Of a stretch of DNA of 64,000 nucleotides, positions 17,289 to 24,985 are shown one piece after another (within the stretch, counting starts at the first letter, position 1; every line of letters begins with the position of its first letter). The notes beneath the pieces are model-generated. The model saw only the letters and a program-made list of their open reading frames with translations. It made no database searches and was not told the DNA's origin. The position numbers and the translations under genes are program-made. The DNA is from an uncultured Lachnospiraceae bacterium (GTDB lineage Bacteria > Bacillota > Clostridia > Lachnospirales > Lachnospiraceae). The DNA lies in contig CANRDO010000012.1 of the NCBI GenBank assembly GCA_947629385.1, forward strand, positions 1 through 64,000. Reading direction: 5' to 3'.

Positions 17289-17537
17289 ATGTTTATATTT
17301 AGATTATTGTGCGAGATACTTGCCGCGACGTTCACGCTGCTTATTATAGCCGCGATCCTCGTCACAGCCGTTGTTATAGCCGGAATGATCGCTTACCGCA
17401 GAAGGGAGCGCAGAGAAGCGGACGCGATTCTCTGTGCATGGACAGGGAAAAAGTGCAGGCATGCAAACGATCCGGAGAAATCATGCGCAGATTGCACGGA
17501 GTACCGCAGGGATCACGGGAAGCAAACTATCGCATAG
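17289..17537 (+). CDS. Small membrane protein with C-terminal Cys cluster
   Basis: 82 residues. One long transmembrane segment (LCEILAATFTLLIIAAILVT and onward to residue 34), then CAWTGKKCRHANDPEKSCADC, a likely metal-binding knuckle on the cytoplasmic side. GAGGAGG upstream. Confidence 0.65.
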   Translation: MFIFRLLCEILAATFTLLIIAAILVTAVVIAGMIAYRRRERREADAILCAWTGKKCRHANDPEKSCADCTEYRRDHGKQTIA

Positions 17538-17545
17538 GAGGAACC

Positions 17546-18097
17546 ATGAACAGACCAGATACGACGGCATTCCTAGACGGCATATTACACAAAACAGAAT
17601 TTTCGCGAGGAGGATACACCGCGAAAGAGGTTACGATAGACGCTATGACGGTAAAGAAGCGGCGCGTAGACTACCTTCGATTTGTTCCGCCGGGAGCGGT
17701 CCACTTGAGCGACATCGAGAAGGGCATATTTATATGTTACGAGATCAAGAGCTGCATGCAGGACGTGTACAGCGGGAACGGGCTTAACTTTTACGGAGAG
17801 AAAAATTACATCGTCACGACGATGGAGACGTACAAAAAGCTGCAGCCGGACATTAGGAGCGGAAAACTGGATCACCACGTAAAAGAGACGAACCCGGACA
17901 GCTCGTTATATTACGGGATCAAGGTTGCAATTCCAAAGGGAAGGGGAAAGTACGAAGAGTACGAGCAGCCGACAAAACTGGAAGACGCGGAGGAATGGAC
18001 GCTGCACACGTTAGTTGAGTGCAGGCCGGGACCGCGGAAAAGATCATTGGCAGAGATGCTATTCTGCATGTTGAGGAGCGGAGGACAGGAAGAATGA
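17546..18097 (+). CDS. Possible PD-(D/E)XK-like nuclease (MmcB/VRR-type)
   Basis: 183 residues from the ATG at 17546 with AGGAGG before it. The stretch VDYLRF, IFICYEIKSCMQDVYSG, KNYIVTTMETYKKL has the D...ExK spacing of compact endonuclease cores that recognise branched or damaged DNA. The assignment is by motif only. It lies in the early region with RecU and the nuclease fusion, which fits DNA processing. Confidence 0.45.
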   Translation: MNRPDTTAFLDGILHKTEFSRGGYTAKEVTIDAMTVKKRRVDYLRFVPPGAVHLSDIEKGIFICYEIKSCMQDVYSGNGLNFYGEKNYIVTTMETYKKLQPDIRSGKLDHHVKETNPDSSLYYGIKVAIPKGRGKYEEYEQPTKLEDAEEWTLHTLVECRPGPRKRSLAEMLFCMLRSGGQEE

Positions 18098-18369
18098 AAA
18101 GGACAACTGCTGAGGAATTGTTGCGGTACGATGTTTCAAAAATGGGTTTGGAAGAGTTGCAGAAGCACCGGGTAAAGCTGATTGACGCATGGAGGGAGAG
18201 TCGTGCTGAACATGGTCTACAACAGGCTATACGCGACGGGTACTACGTGATGATAAAATCAGAAAGCGCAAAAGGATGCTACCCGGCGAACAAATGGCTT
18301 ACCAAGAATTTGACGAGCAGGATAGATGAAGTTGACGATCGTCTCGATCAGATGCTCACGGAGGTTTAA
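18094..18369 (+). CDS. Small helical phage protein (91 residues)
   Basis: ATG overlaps the previous stop. Helical, with KHRVKLIDAWRESRAEHG and a C-terminal RIDEVDDRLDQML helix. No family recognised. Confidence 0.6.
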   Translation: MKRTTAEELLRYDVSKMGLEELQKHRVKLIDAWRESRAEHGLQQAIRDGYYVMIKSESAKGCYPANKWLTKNLTSRIDEVDDRLDQMLTEV

Positions 18370-18371
18370 TT

Positions 18372-18593
18372 GTGGCAGAAAAGCGATGCAGAGATTATGT
18401 CGGGATAGCTTGCGTTGACGGGAGCTGCCCGGTTGCAAACAGAGAAGAATATGAGGAGAGGTGCTATCCAACGATCAAAAGGTGCGGAGAGTGCTGGTTA
18501 TACAAAGGCTGCGAAGACTGCGCGCTTTGCGGGACGGAGTACTGCAGCGGAAAGGGCGAGGAGAGAAGTGAACAAAGAGGAGAAGCGATATAG
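18372..18593 (+). CDS. Cys-rich small protein (73 residues)
   Basis: GTG start, with GGAGG in the end of the previous gene. Eleven Cys (CRDYVGIACVDGSCP, CGECWLYKGCEDCALCGTEY), probably binding zinc. Overlaps the next gene by 26 nt. Confidence 0.6.
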   Translation: MAEKRCRDYVGIACVDGSCPVANREEYEERCYPTIKRCGECWLYKGCEDCALCGTEYCSGKGEERSEQRGEAI

Positions 18594-19140
18594 AAGATGT
18601 TTTTACTACGAAATCGGAAGCATGAGCGAGATCAAGAGCGGGCACGTAAATTTTTGCGTCCCGGAGGAAGCGAAGACACTCGGCGATAGATGGAAGATGA
18701 AAAAAGAGATTAACCCGGAAATTTGCGAGACCTGCGAGCGGTACAAGAGCCGCTTCATAGAATTTCCGCTTACGATCAAAGGGCTGGAACTGAGGAACCC
18801 GGAGTATTGGAACACGTCGCTGAAACCGGTCCGTATCCGTCCGTGCGACGGAGAAAAGACCTATTTCGGAATATACCTCGGTGAATTTCCGCGATACATG
18901 TACGCGGAGTTAAATGAGAAGACAGGGGCATTAGAGGTTTCCACACTAACAAATCCCGGAATTTACGTGCCAGAGCTCAAAAAGATTGTATTTGGAGATG
19001 AAAGCTGGTGGAGCGAAATAAAACCGGGAGAAGATATTAAGGACATCACGGACGAAACAATAAGGAACCAGTGGTACATGAAACTTCTTGAAGATATTAC
19101 GAAGGGAGAGGGGAGCAAAAGTGACATTGAAGGATTTTGA
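18568..19140 (+). CDS. Phage protein of unknown function (190 residues)
   Basis: GTG start (NKEEKRYRRCFYYEIGSM) after GGCGAGGAGAG; the longer frame to 18415 is a shadow of the preceding gene. Cys positions CFYYEIG, ICETCERYKS suggest a metal site. The C-terminal half has beta structure (RIRPCDGEKTYFGIYLGEFP, GALEVSTLTNPGIYVPELK). Function unknown. Confidence 0.6.
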   Translation: MNKEEKRYRRCFYYEIGSMSEIKSGHVNFCVPEEAKTLGDRWKMKKEINPEICETCERYKSRFIEFPLTIKGLELRNPEYWNTSLKPVRIRPCDGEKTYFGIYLGEFPRYMYAELNEKTGALEVSTLTNPGIYVPELKKIVFGDESWWSEIKPGEDIKDITDETIRNQWYMKLLEDITKGEGSKSDIEGF

Positions 19141-19498
19141 GCCGGGGCAGGAAGTGTACGCGCTTGAGGAGATCAGGACAGGCAGCAAGACAGACTACGA
19201 GACACACAGAAGGGTAGTCCGGACGGTCGGCAGGAAGTACGTCAAAGCGGGAATAGAGGGCAGCGGAGTCGTGGACGAGTTTTTTCAGCGTGATGAATCG
19301 CGCAACTATCTCGTTGAAAACAAAAACTGGAGAAGGCCGATGCTTTTGTTTTCGACAGAGGAGGGGCTGACGGAATACGTCGAAAAAGAAAGACTCAAGA
19401 CGTGGATAGAAGAACATATTCTGTGGAGCAGTTTGGAGGAGTACAGCACGGAGCAGCTTCGAGAGGTTAAGAAGATTTTGGAGGCAAAGAGAAAATGA
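19121..19498 (+). CDS. Phage protein of unknown function (125 residues)
   Basis: GTG start (TLKDFEPGQEVYALEEIRTG) with GGGAGAGGGGAG upstream. A small beta-rich N-terminus with an SH3/KOW-like look, then a helical C-terminus (EYSTEQLREVKKILEAKRK). Overlaps the next gene's ATG. Confidence 0.6.
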   Translation: MTLKDFEPGQEVYALEEIRTGSKTDYETHRRVVRTVGRKYVKAGIEGSGVVDEFFQRDESRNYLVENKNWRRPMLLFSTEEGLTEYVEKERLKTWIEEHILWSSLEEYSTEQLREVKKILEAKRK

Positions 19499-19893
19499 AA
19501 AAGTATAAGTTTGACAAGGCCGTCAGCGATTTCGAGAGAAGCAGAAGCGCACTACCGGAGAGAGAGGTAGAGGCTATGATAAAAAAACAACTGCTCGAAG
19601 GGATTGCGGACAATATCAGCATAGGGCAGGAATATGCCATACGGATAAGCAAGAGGGAGGAGCCGGACAAGACCACGGTGTATGAGATTTCAGTCGATGA
19701 AAGAGATTGTCCTGAAGTATCCGCTGAGCTCACTGTGGCTCCCTCTGAGGCGATTTCAGGGTATCAGGCGGGAAAAACTACGGGCGACGTAACACGTCTC
19801 TTAAATTATCTGTCAGAAGGAACGTGCAAGGGGATCAAGAGTGCGACGGTATACAGGATCAGGAAGTTTGCAGAGGAAATGGGGCTGATATGA
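19495..19893 (+). CDS. Phage protein of unknown function (132 residues)
   Basis: ATG coupled to the previous stop. An N-terminal helical part, a central beta hairpin (EYAIRISKREEPDKTTVYEI) and a C-terminal segment (ATVYRIRKFAEEMG) that could be a short helix-turn-helix. Followed directly by the RecU-like gene. Confidence 0.55.
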   Translation: MKKYKFDKAVSDFERSRSALPEREVEAMIKKQLLEGIADNISIGQEYAIRISKREEPDKTTVYEISVDERDCPEVSAELTVAPSEAISGYQAGKTTGDVTRLLNYLSEGTCKGIKSATVYRIRKFAEEMGLI

Positions 19894-20435
19894 TGGACGA
19901 GGCAGTGAAGCACTACAAGGCGGTCGCGACCGGCAGGAGAAGCAAGGTTGCCGGCGAGCATTGGGAGAACATGATCGAGGCGAGCTGCATGTATTACAGC
20001 GATGCAGGCGTGGCGGAGATTACAAAGACACCGGAACCGATGCGTCCGATCCGGCCGCTCAAGGCAGGACAATTCGTCGCGGTCTACACCAAACACGCAC
20101 AGCCGGACTACAAGGGGACGCTGGCCGGCGGCGGGGCGGTCGTATTCGAGGCGAAGCATACAGACACCGGGAGAATGAGCCGCAGCGTGATACTCGAGGA
20201 GCAGGAGCGGCAACTGAACCGACATGAAGCACTCGGCGCGGACTGCTTCGTGATGCTATCGTTCGAGTTTGAGCGGTATTTCCGTGTCCCGTGGAGCATA
20301 TTTAGGGACATGAAGCAGCATTTCGGGCGGAAGTACGTTACGCCGCAGGACCTCGAACCTTACGAGATCGAGTACATTGGAGGGATCATACATTTCCTTC
20401 CGGAACATGAGAAGTACAGGAGGACGGGAAGATGA
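19890..20435 (+). CDS. RecU-like Holliday junction resolvase
   Basis: About 181 residues; two adjacent ATGs at 19890 and 19893 overlap the preceding stop. The fold pattern is RecU-like: HWENMIEASCMYY at the start, GGGAVVFEAKHTD (the ExK catalytic pair, residues about 86-98), then LEEQERQLNRHEALGADCFV and FRVPWSIFRDMKQHFGRKYV. RecU proteins cut four-way junctions and are common in Gram-positive phages, where they resolve recombination intermediates before packaging. Confidence 0.85.
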   Translation: MMDEAVKHYKAVATGRRSKVAGEHWENMIEASCMYYSDAGVAEITKTPEPMRPIRPLKAGQFVAVYTKHAQPDYKGTLAGGGAVVFEAKHTDTGRMSRSVILEEQERQLNRHEALGADCFVMLSFEFERYFRVPWSIFRDMKQHFGRKYVTPQDLEPYEIEYIGGIIHFLPEHEKYRRTGR

Positions 20436-20899
20436 TGGCAAAGAAGACGATCGGGAACATCGAGTGCCCGATATGCGGAGCGAAGAACTGCATCGCGCTG
20501 TGCAACGCAGAGACCAATTTGGGCGGAACAGAGCGGAAGGCAGGCTGGCGCTGCCTTACCTGCGGGGCTTATTTCGAGGCGGAGTACACCGTCGTTGACG
20601 GGAGAGCTTTCCCGGTAAGCAGATCAGCGGAATATTACACAAGAAACACAGAGGGAGCGAACATGCTCGGAAACACAGAGAACAGGAGGGCAGCGGGATA
20701 TGGTTATGAAGGCTATTACGATATGGCAGCCGTGGGCGAGCCTTATAGTGGAGGGGCAGAAGGGGTACGAGACGAGGAGCTGGTACACGAGTTACAGGGG
20801 GCCGATAGCGATACACGCAGCGAAGCGGCCAGTGGAGAAGGTGCTGGAGGAGATCAATCCGAGCGGAATGCCGACGTTCTTTCTGGAAGCACTGTATAG
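20432..20899 (+). CDS. Zinc-ribbon phage protein with a C-terminus overlapping the ASCH gene
   Basis: The first 60 residues are a convincing protein (NIECPICGAKNCIALC, GWRCLTCGAYFEAEYTVVDG) with a zinc ribbon. The last 65 residues share DNA with the ASCH gene that starts at 20700 in another frame, and look like shadow coding (Gly/Ala/Glu-rich, no structure). Either the overlap is real or a stop was lost by a small frameshift near 20690. Confidence 0.55.
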   Translation: MMAKKTIGNIECPICGAKNCIALCNAETNLGGTERKAGWRCLTCGAYFEAEYTVVDGRAFPVSRSAEYYTRNTEGANMLGNTENRRAAGYGYEGYYDMAAVGEPYSGGAEGVRDEELVHELQGADSDTRSEAASGEGAGGDQSERNADVLSGSTV

Positions 20900-21140
20900 C
20901 ATTTTCGGCCAGTACTTCAAAGAGACGCTTCCGACGGGCGGGATTGTTGCGACAGCAAAGCTCGTCGATTGCATCAGGATCACAGAGGAATTTGTCAAGG
21001 GGCTGTCGTTCAAAGAGGAGCTGTTCGGAGATTACACGATCGGGCGGTACGCATGGAAGCTCGAAGGGGTAAAGAAGATACAGCGGCCGATACCGGTAGT
21101 AGGGAAGCAGGGACTTTGGACGTGGAGGTATGCGGAATGA
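20700..21140 (+). CDS. ASCH-domain protein
   Basis: 146 residues. The start motif MKAITIWQPWASLIVEGQK, followed by ETRSWYTSYRGPIAIHAAKR, is diagnostic of the ASCH domain, a PUA-like fold that binds RNA or modified nucleotides. AGGAGGG lies 7 nt before the ATG at 20700. In phages ASCH proteins are proposed to bind RNA, perhaps as a coactivator or reader of modified bases. Confidence 0.88.
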   Translation: MVMKAITIWQPWASLIVEGQKGYETRSWYTSYRGPIAIHAAKRPVEKVLEEINPSGMPTFFLEALYSIFGQYFKETLPTGGIVATAKLVDCIRITEEFVKGLSFKEELFGDYTIGRYAWKLEGVKKIQRPIPVVGKQGLWTWRYAE

Positions 21141-21352
21141 AAGATAAGAACACGATCAAAGCGGTGATGAATTTCATAGAGGAGAACGCGGTAGACAAAG
21201 CATACCTGTATGATTGGTACCGGCATTCGGTTACAGACGCTCCGCCGGTCTGGACAGACGAACACATAGCAGAGCTTCACGGGGATTTCTATTTGATACC
21301 GAGGGAAGTCGTAGAAAGGGAGAGGGAGAGCCAAAATGAAAAAGAATTGTAA
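21137..21352 (+). CDS. Small phage protein (71 residues)
   Basis: ATG overlaps the ASCH stop. Acidic, with aromatic residues (AYLYDWYRHSVTDAPPVWTD). No family recognised. Confidence 0.6.
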   Translation: MKDKNTIKAVMNFIEENAVDKAYLYDWYRHSVTDAPPVWTDEHIAELHGDFYLIPREVVERERESQNEKEL

Positions 21353-21476
21353 AAATTGCCAGTGGTTGCTACGCTCCAAATATCAAGGCTATACCTGCTG
21401 GAAAGTGAACGGAAAAGGACTCAATATAGAGAGACAGAGGGACAGGTGCAAGCATTGGGAAAGGAGGAGCGAATGA
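21336..21476 (+). CDS. Small Cys-rich protein (46 residues)
   Basis: Begins KKNCKNCQWLLRSKYQGY and ends CKHWERRSE. GGGAGAGG lies before the ATG. The pattern CxxC...C...CKHW is typical of short zinc-binding phage proteins. Overlaps both neighbours (17 and 4 nt). Confidence 0.65.
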   Translation: MKKNCKNCQWLLRSKYQGYTCWKVNGKGLNIERQRDRCKHWERRSE

Positions 21477-21691
21477 GAATTGCAAAGAGCAAATTCAGAG
21501 TGGTAGATTGCAACAGATCGCACAGCAAGGCGCTCGGCACGGATTACGGGAAGATCATCGCGCTGAGCCGGGCCGGGTGGAAGATTAAGGATATTGCCGG
21601 GGACATGAACATCGAGGAGAGCGAGGTTGTAGACACGATCCGGAAATTTGTCAGGGGAGAGATCAGCCTGCAGGAAGCAGAGGTTATTTAA
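21473..21691 (+). CDS. Small helix-turn-helix protein
   Basis: 72 residues. KIIALSRAGWKIKDIAGDMN, with IEESEVVDTIRKFVRG, looks like a homeodomain-type helix-turn-helix as in transposase or sigma-like regions. ATGA overlap with the previous gene. Probably a DNA-binding regulator. Confidence 0.6.
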   Translation: MRIAKSKFRVVDCNRSHSKALGTDYGKIIALSRAGWKIKDIAGDMNIEESEVVDTIRKFVRGEISLQEAEVI

Positions 21692-21713
21692 GGCGGAAAG
21701 GGAGGAAAGCGAA

Positions 21714-22319
21714 GTGAACAGATTCAGCGAAGGCGAGCGAGTATTCATAGCCGCGAAGTTTATCAAGGACCACGAGAACGGGAAATGCCAGATCGCGTTT
21801 GACTCAGACAGAACCATCGAAGTAGATATATACGCGAGCGACATACTGAAAGGCACAGACACGGCGACGGAGCATGCAGAGAAAAAGGCATGGGATATTG
21901 CGCATGAGTTGGCAATCATCTCAGAGGGGCGAGAGATCGAGAGAAAGGGACATAGCATAGGGAGGGAAGACCTTAAATTCCTGTTCGGCAACTATGAATT
22001 GTCGTGGATCTTCGGGAACTACTCTCCGAGGCAGATCGCAGAAAGCCTCGACAAATTCGTTGAGGGCAAAGAAATACGGCCGGGGGACTATGCAGAAGTT
22101 ACAGGAATTGAAGATCGCTCACCCGGACTTGTGACAAACGTCAGAATGGAGGGCGATAGGCGGATGTGCACCATCTTATGGAAAGACGGTTCAGCCAGCA
22201 GATACGAAGCGAGGCACCTGCACAAAACCAGAGGCAGCGCGGACATAGATTCGATACTTGAGCAGATCAGAACGGAGGGAGAGAATGAACGCATACGATC
22301 TCAGCGAGAAGAAGAATAA
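21714..22319 (+). CDS. Phage protein of unknown function (201 residues)
   Basis: GTG start (NRFSEGERVFIAAKFIKDHE) after GGGAGGAAAG. The N-terminal part resembles short phage proteins with repeated FxEGxxVFI strands. The C-terminal half has a barrel-like segment (GLVTNVRMEGDRRMCTILWK). The next gene overlaps its end by 35 nt. Confidence 0.55.
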   Translation: MNRFSEGERVFIAAKFIKDHENGKCQIAFDSDRTIEVDIYASDILKGTDTATEHAEKKAWDIAHELAIISEGREIERKGHSIGREDLKFLFGNYELSWIFGNYSPRQIAESLDKFVEGKEIRPGDYAEVTGIEDRSPGLVTNVRMEGDRRMCTILWKDGSASRYEARHLHKTRGSADIDSILEQIRTEGENERIRSQREEE

Positions 22320-22473
22320 ATTAATCAGCAGAGCCATGTATTTACACGAAGAACTCAACAATTCGACCGAAACCGTTCTTCTTACGAACGATGAAGTGCT
22401 GGACATCATAGAAATGCTCGAGGAATGCGTGAAATTCATAAACGACAGGCTTAAAACGATTCAGGTAGATTAG
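22285..22473 (+). CDS. Small coiled-coil protein (62 residues)
   Basis: GGAGGGAGAG before the ATG. Helical and acidic (NKLISRAMYLHEELNNSTE, DEVLDIIEMLEECVKFINDR). Possibly dimeric. Function unknown. Confidence 0.6.
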   Translation: MNAYDLSEKKNKLISRAMYLHEELNNSTETVLLTNDEVLDIIEMLEECVKFINDRLKTIQVD

Positions 22474-22494
22474 GGAAAGATAGGAGGGGAGCCG

Positions 22495-23160
22495 ATGAGC
22501 AGGAAATACACAGACACGGAAGCGCAGGAACTGATCGAGGCGGCCGTCAATGCAGCTTGCGACGCCTGTATGAAGGGTATAGACGAGAAACTGCAAGCTG
22601 CGATTGACTTGGGCGTGACGGTCGGGGCGAAGATTGGAGCAGAGATCGGCGCCTCGTCCGCCGTTAGAGCGATTGAGAGGGAGAGGAAGCGGTACCGGAA
22701 GCAGCAGCGCGACAGAAGGTACCACAACGTCAGGGTGCTCTTGAAGCATTACAGGCAGCTCAACGAACACTACCAGCACGCGGTATTTACGGCGGAGAAG
22801 GCGGAGGAAGAACTGGAATCGTTCGCCGAGATCATGCAGCGGATCGAGACGGAGGCAGACGAGGCACTGTATATAGAGAGCATAAAGCAGAGCTGCATGC
22901 GCACGAAGATCATCATGGCGCACGTGAACAAGATGCTTGAGATATACAGGATCATGTGCGAGACGTCGAAGCGGCAGGACGCACAGAGGCGGTGGCGGGT
23001 ATTATACGGCATGTATCTCTCAACTGAGGAGAGGACAGCCGGGGCACTCGCACAGCAGGAGCATATCGACCGGAGGACAATCTACAAAGACATCGACGTC
23101 TGTGTGAACGATTTAACGGCGCTTTTGTGGGATCGACGGGGTAGACAAGCTGTAATGTGA
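22495..23160 (+). CDS. Candidate late transcription regulator (ArpU/RinA-like)
   Basis: 221 residues. A long helical body is followed by a C-terminal helix-turn-helix (TAGALAQQEHIDRRTIYKDI, DVCVNDLTALLWDR), the arrangement seen in ArpU/RinA-type activators that close the early region of Gram-positive phages and switch on the packaging genes. AGGAGGGG precedes the ATG. A promoter, terminator and operator follow at once. The assignment is by domain arrangement and position. Confidence 0.6.
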   Translation: MSRKYTDTEAQELIEAAVNAACDACMKGIDEKLQAAIDLGVTVGAKIGAEIGASSAVRAIERERKRYRKQQRDRRYHNVRVLLKHYRQLNEHYQHAVFTAEKAEEELESFAEIMQRIETEADEALYIESIKQSCMRTKIIMAHVNKMLEIYRIMCETSKRQDAQRRWRVLYGMYLSTEERTAGALAQQEHIDRRTIYKDIDVCVNDLTALLWDRRGRQAVM

Positions 23161-23180
23161 CACAGGGCACTTTTTGGGCA

Positions 23181-23210
23181 TTTACAAGGCACAAGGAAAA
23201 GTGCTATGAT
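23181..23210 (+). promoter_or_regulatory. Putative late promoter
   Basis: TTTACA (23181-23186), 18 nt, TATGAT (23205-23210), just upstream of a terminator. The region before it (GGGCACTTTTTGGGCA) contains a repeated GGGCA unit that could be the target of the preceding regulator. Confidence 0.6.
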
Positions 23211-23237
23211 GTATGAGGTAAAACAGCGGGTATACTC

Positions 23238-23279
23238 GGCCGGTCTCCACGCAGAAGCAGGAGGGCGGCTCTTTTTTTT
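23238..23279 (+). terminator. Terminator in the late leader
   Basis: GGCCG-G-TCTCC pairs with GGAGG-G-CGGCT around an 11-nt loop, with one G-G mismatch, and runs into eight T residues. It sits about 25 nt after the putative start of late transcription, so it would give a short RNA unless antitermination occurs. Confidence 0.7.
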
Positions 23280-23288
23280 ACAGAAAAA

Positions 23289-23305
23289 TGTCCCGTTTTG
23301 GGGCA
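23289..23305. promoter_or_regulatory. Operator before the modification cassette
   Basis: TGTCCCGTTTTGGGGCA matches the reverse complement of the early operator at 4677 (GCCCCAAAATGGGAC core). It lies between the leader terminator and the GTG of the next gene. Confidence 0.65.
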
Positions 23306-23318
23306 GAAGGGAGGAGCC

Positions 23319-24386
23319 GTGAGGATTGTATTTGATCTTGACGACACGATTAGCGTCCACAGAGACAGAGACTTCGCGAATGCAGCGCCGATACGCGAGA
23401 CCATAGAGAAGATACGGAAGCTCAAGGCGGACGGCTGCGAAATCTATATTTACAGCGCACGCGGCCAGAATAGTTGCAAGGGCGATCTTGAGCTTATCGA
23501 GCAAAGAAACAGGACGCAGATAGAAGAATGGCTCGGCAAACACGCTGTGCCATACGACAAGCTGGTATTTGGAAAGCCGCTCGGAGACTTATACGTCGAC
23601 GACAAAGGCGTCTCACTGCCGGATTTTCTGCGGGGAGAATACGGGGCGCTGAAAGGGAATAGCGGATCAGAGATATACAGAGCGGGGGACAGAGTTATAA
23701 AGAAATGCAAAGACGCGAGGCAGCAGGCAGATTGGTACGAGAGAGCAGCGGCCATAGGCCTGAATACGCCTTACGTCTTTTCGGTCGTTCTGGACACGAT
23801 CAGCATCGAGTACGTCGAGGGAGAGCCGGGGAACAGCCGGAAGCTCAGCAGGAAAGACCTGTGCCAGATCGTTTCGCAGATCATGCTTATGAGCCTGCAC
23901 GGGACGGAGGCGAAATTCGACACAGAGGGATATATTTCGCACATCAGGAAGAAATTGGAGCTGGCCGGATGGGAGGGCAGATTCGAGAAGCTGCTATCCT
24001 GCATCGAGGAAAGCGCAGGCGATCTCGAACGGCGCAGCACATTCAGCCACGGCGACCTGTCCCTATCGAACACGATATTCTCCGAGAACGGGCTGTATCT
24101 CATTGATCCGAGCTCAAGGACAGAATACAGCACCTTCCTGAATGATTTTGCAAAGCTCAGGTTCTCGCTCGACGGCGGCGAACAGCTTTTGCACGGAGGA
24201 GCAAGGCCGCAGGAATACGACGAGAGGCTGGGAGAGCTGACAGAAATCTTCCGGAAGAACGGATTCGAGAGGATCATCAAGGCACTTGAGGCGGCGCACT
24301 GGTTACGACTGCTCGGCTACAACAAGAGAGAGCGCGATCTGGAAAGGATATTCGCAAAGGCGAAAAGTTTGGAGGCGGAGCTATGA
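23319..24386 (+). CDS. HAD phosphatase - aminoglycoside/choline-kinase-like fusion
   Basis: 355 residues, GTG start with GGGAGGAG upstream. Residues 1-110 are a HAD-superfamily phosphatase (FDLDDTISV, YIYSARGQ, KPLGDLYVDD) like those in capsule and sugar-phosphate pathways. Residues 115-340 form an APH/choline-kinase-type domain: catalytic HGDLSLSN (near 244) and metal-binding LIDPSS (near 260), but a weak nucleotide-binding N-lobe. With the cytidylyltransferase that overlaps its stop, it could make a CDP-activated small molecule. Substrate unknown. Confidence 0.8.
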   Translation: MRIVFDLDDTISVHRDRDFANAAPIRETIEKIRKLKADGCEIYIYSARGQNSCKGDLELIEQRNRTQIEEWLGKHAVPYDKLVFGKPLGDLYVDDKGVSLPDFLRGEYGALKGNSGSEIYRAGDRVIKKCKDARQQADWYERAAAIGLNTPYVFSVVLDTISIEYVEGEPGNSRKLSRKDLCQIVSQIMLMSLHGTEAKFDTEGYISHIRKKLELAGWEGRFEKLLSCIEESAGDLERRSTFSHGDLSLSNTIFSENGLYLIDPSSRTEYSTFLNDFAKLRFSLDGGEQLLHGGARPQEYDERLGELTEIFRKNGFERIIKALEAAHWLRLLGYNKRERDLERIFAKAKSLEAEL

Positions 24387-24985
24387 AGATCGGATTTACG
24401 TCCGTCGTTGGCGATTTCATGCACGCCGGCCACGCCTTAATGCTCGACGAATGCAAGAGACACTGCGATTACCTTTACGTCGGGATAATTGCCGATCCGA
24501 CGAAAGACCGGCCGTGGAAGAATAAGCCGGTTCAGTCGCTTTTCGAGAGATACGTGCAGCTCGTAAGCCACAGGGCAGTAGACGAAGTTGTACCGCTCGC
24601 AGGAGAAGCGGACCTAGAAATGGCGCTCAAGAGCCTGCCGATCGACATAAGGTTCGTCGGAGAGGACTACAAAGGAAAGAGCTTCACCGGGAAAGAGATA
24701 TGTGCCGAGCTGGGGATAGAGATATTCTACAACAGCAGGGCGCACGGCCTGAGCTCAACAGAATTGAGAGGGAGAATAGAAAATGCAGGAAAATCAGTTT
24801 ATCTACGCGATTCCTTCATACAATCGGGCAGGGAAGCAAAAAACGGTCGAACTGCTCGCAGGGATCGGCATAAAAAAAGAGCGGATATTCGTATTCGTTC
24901 AGACGGCAGAAGACAAAGAGGCCTACACAAAGGCAATCGGGGACAAGGCAAAAATTATCCTCAAGCCTGCAAAAAGGGGAGTTGA
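24383..24985 (+). CDS. Cytidylyltransferase (TagD/glycerol-3-phosphate type)
   Basis: Residues 1-135 are a nucleotidyltransferase with the HxGH motif in GDFMHAGHALML, GIIADPTKDRPWK, and a C-terminal SSTELRGRI equivalent to the family's (S/T)SS/TxLR signature. The ATG overlaps the previous stop. Residues about 134-200 share DNA with the downstream glycosyltransferase in another frame and look like shadow coding, so the functional enzyme probably ends near residue 135 even though the stop codon is at 24985. It would transfer CMP to a phosphorylated substrate. Confidence 0.82.
   Translation: MKIGFTSVVGDFMHAGHALMLDECKRHCDYLYVGIIADPTKDRPWKNKPVQSLFERYVQLVSHRAVDEVVPLAGEADLEMALKSLPIDIRFVGEDYKGKSFTGKEICAELGIEIFYNSRAHGLSSTELRGRIENAGKSVYLRDSFIQSGREAKNGRTARRDRHKKRADIRIRSDGRRQRGLHKGNRGQGKNYPQACKKGS

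Noticed and set aside
23319..24386. Antibiotic-resistance aminoglycoside phosphotransferase
   Set aside because: The APH-like domain is fused to a HAD phosphatase and coupled to a cytidylyltransferase, which points to CDP-linked metabolite synthesis instead of drug resistance.
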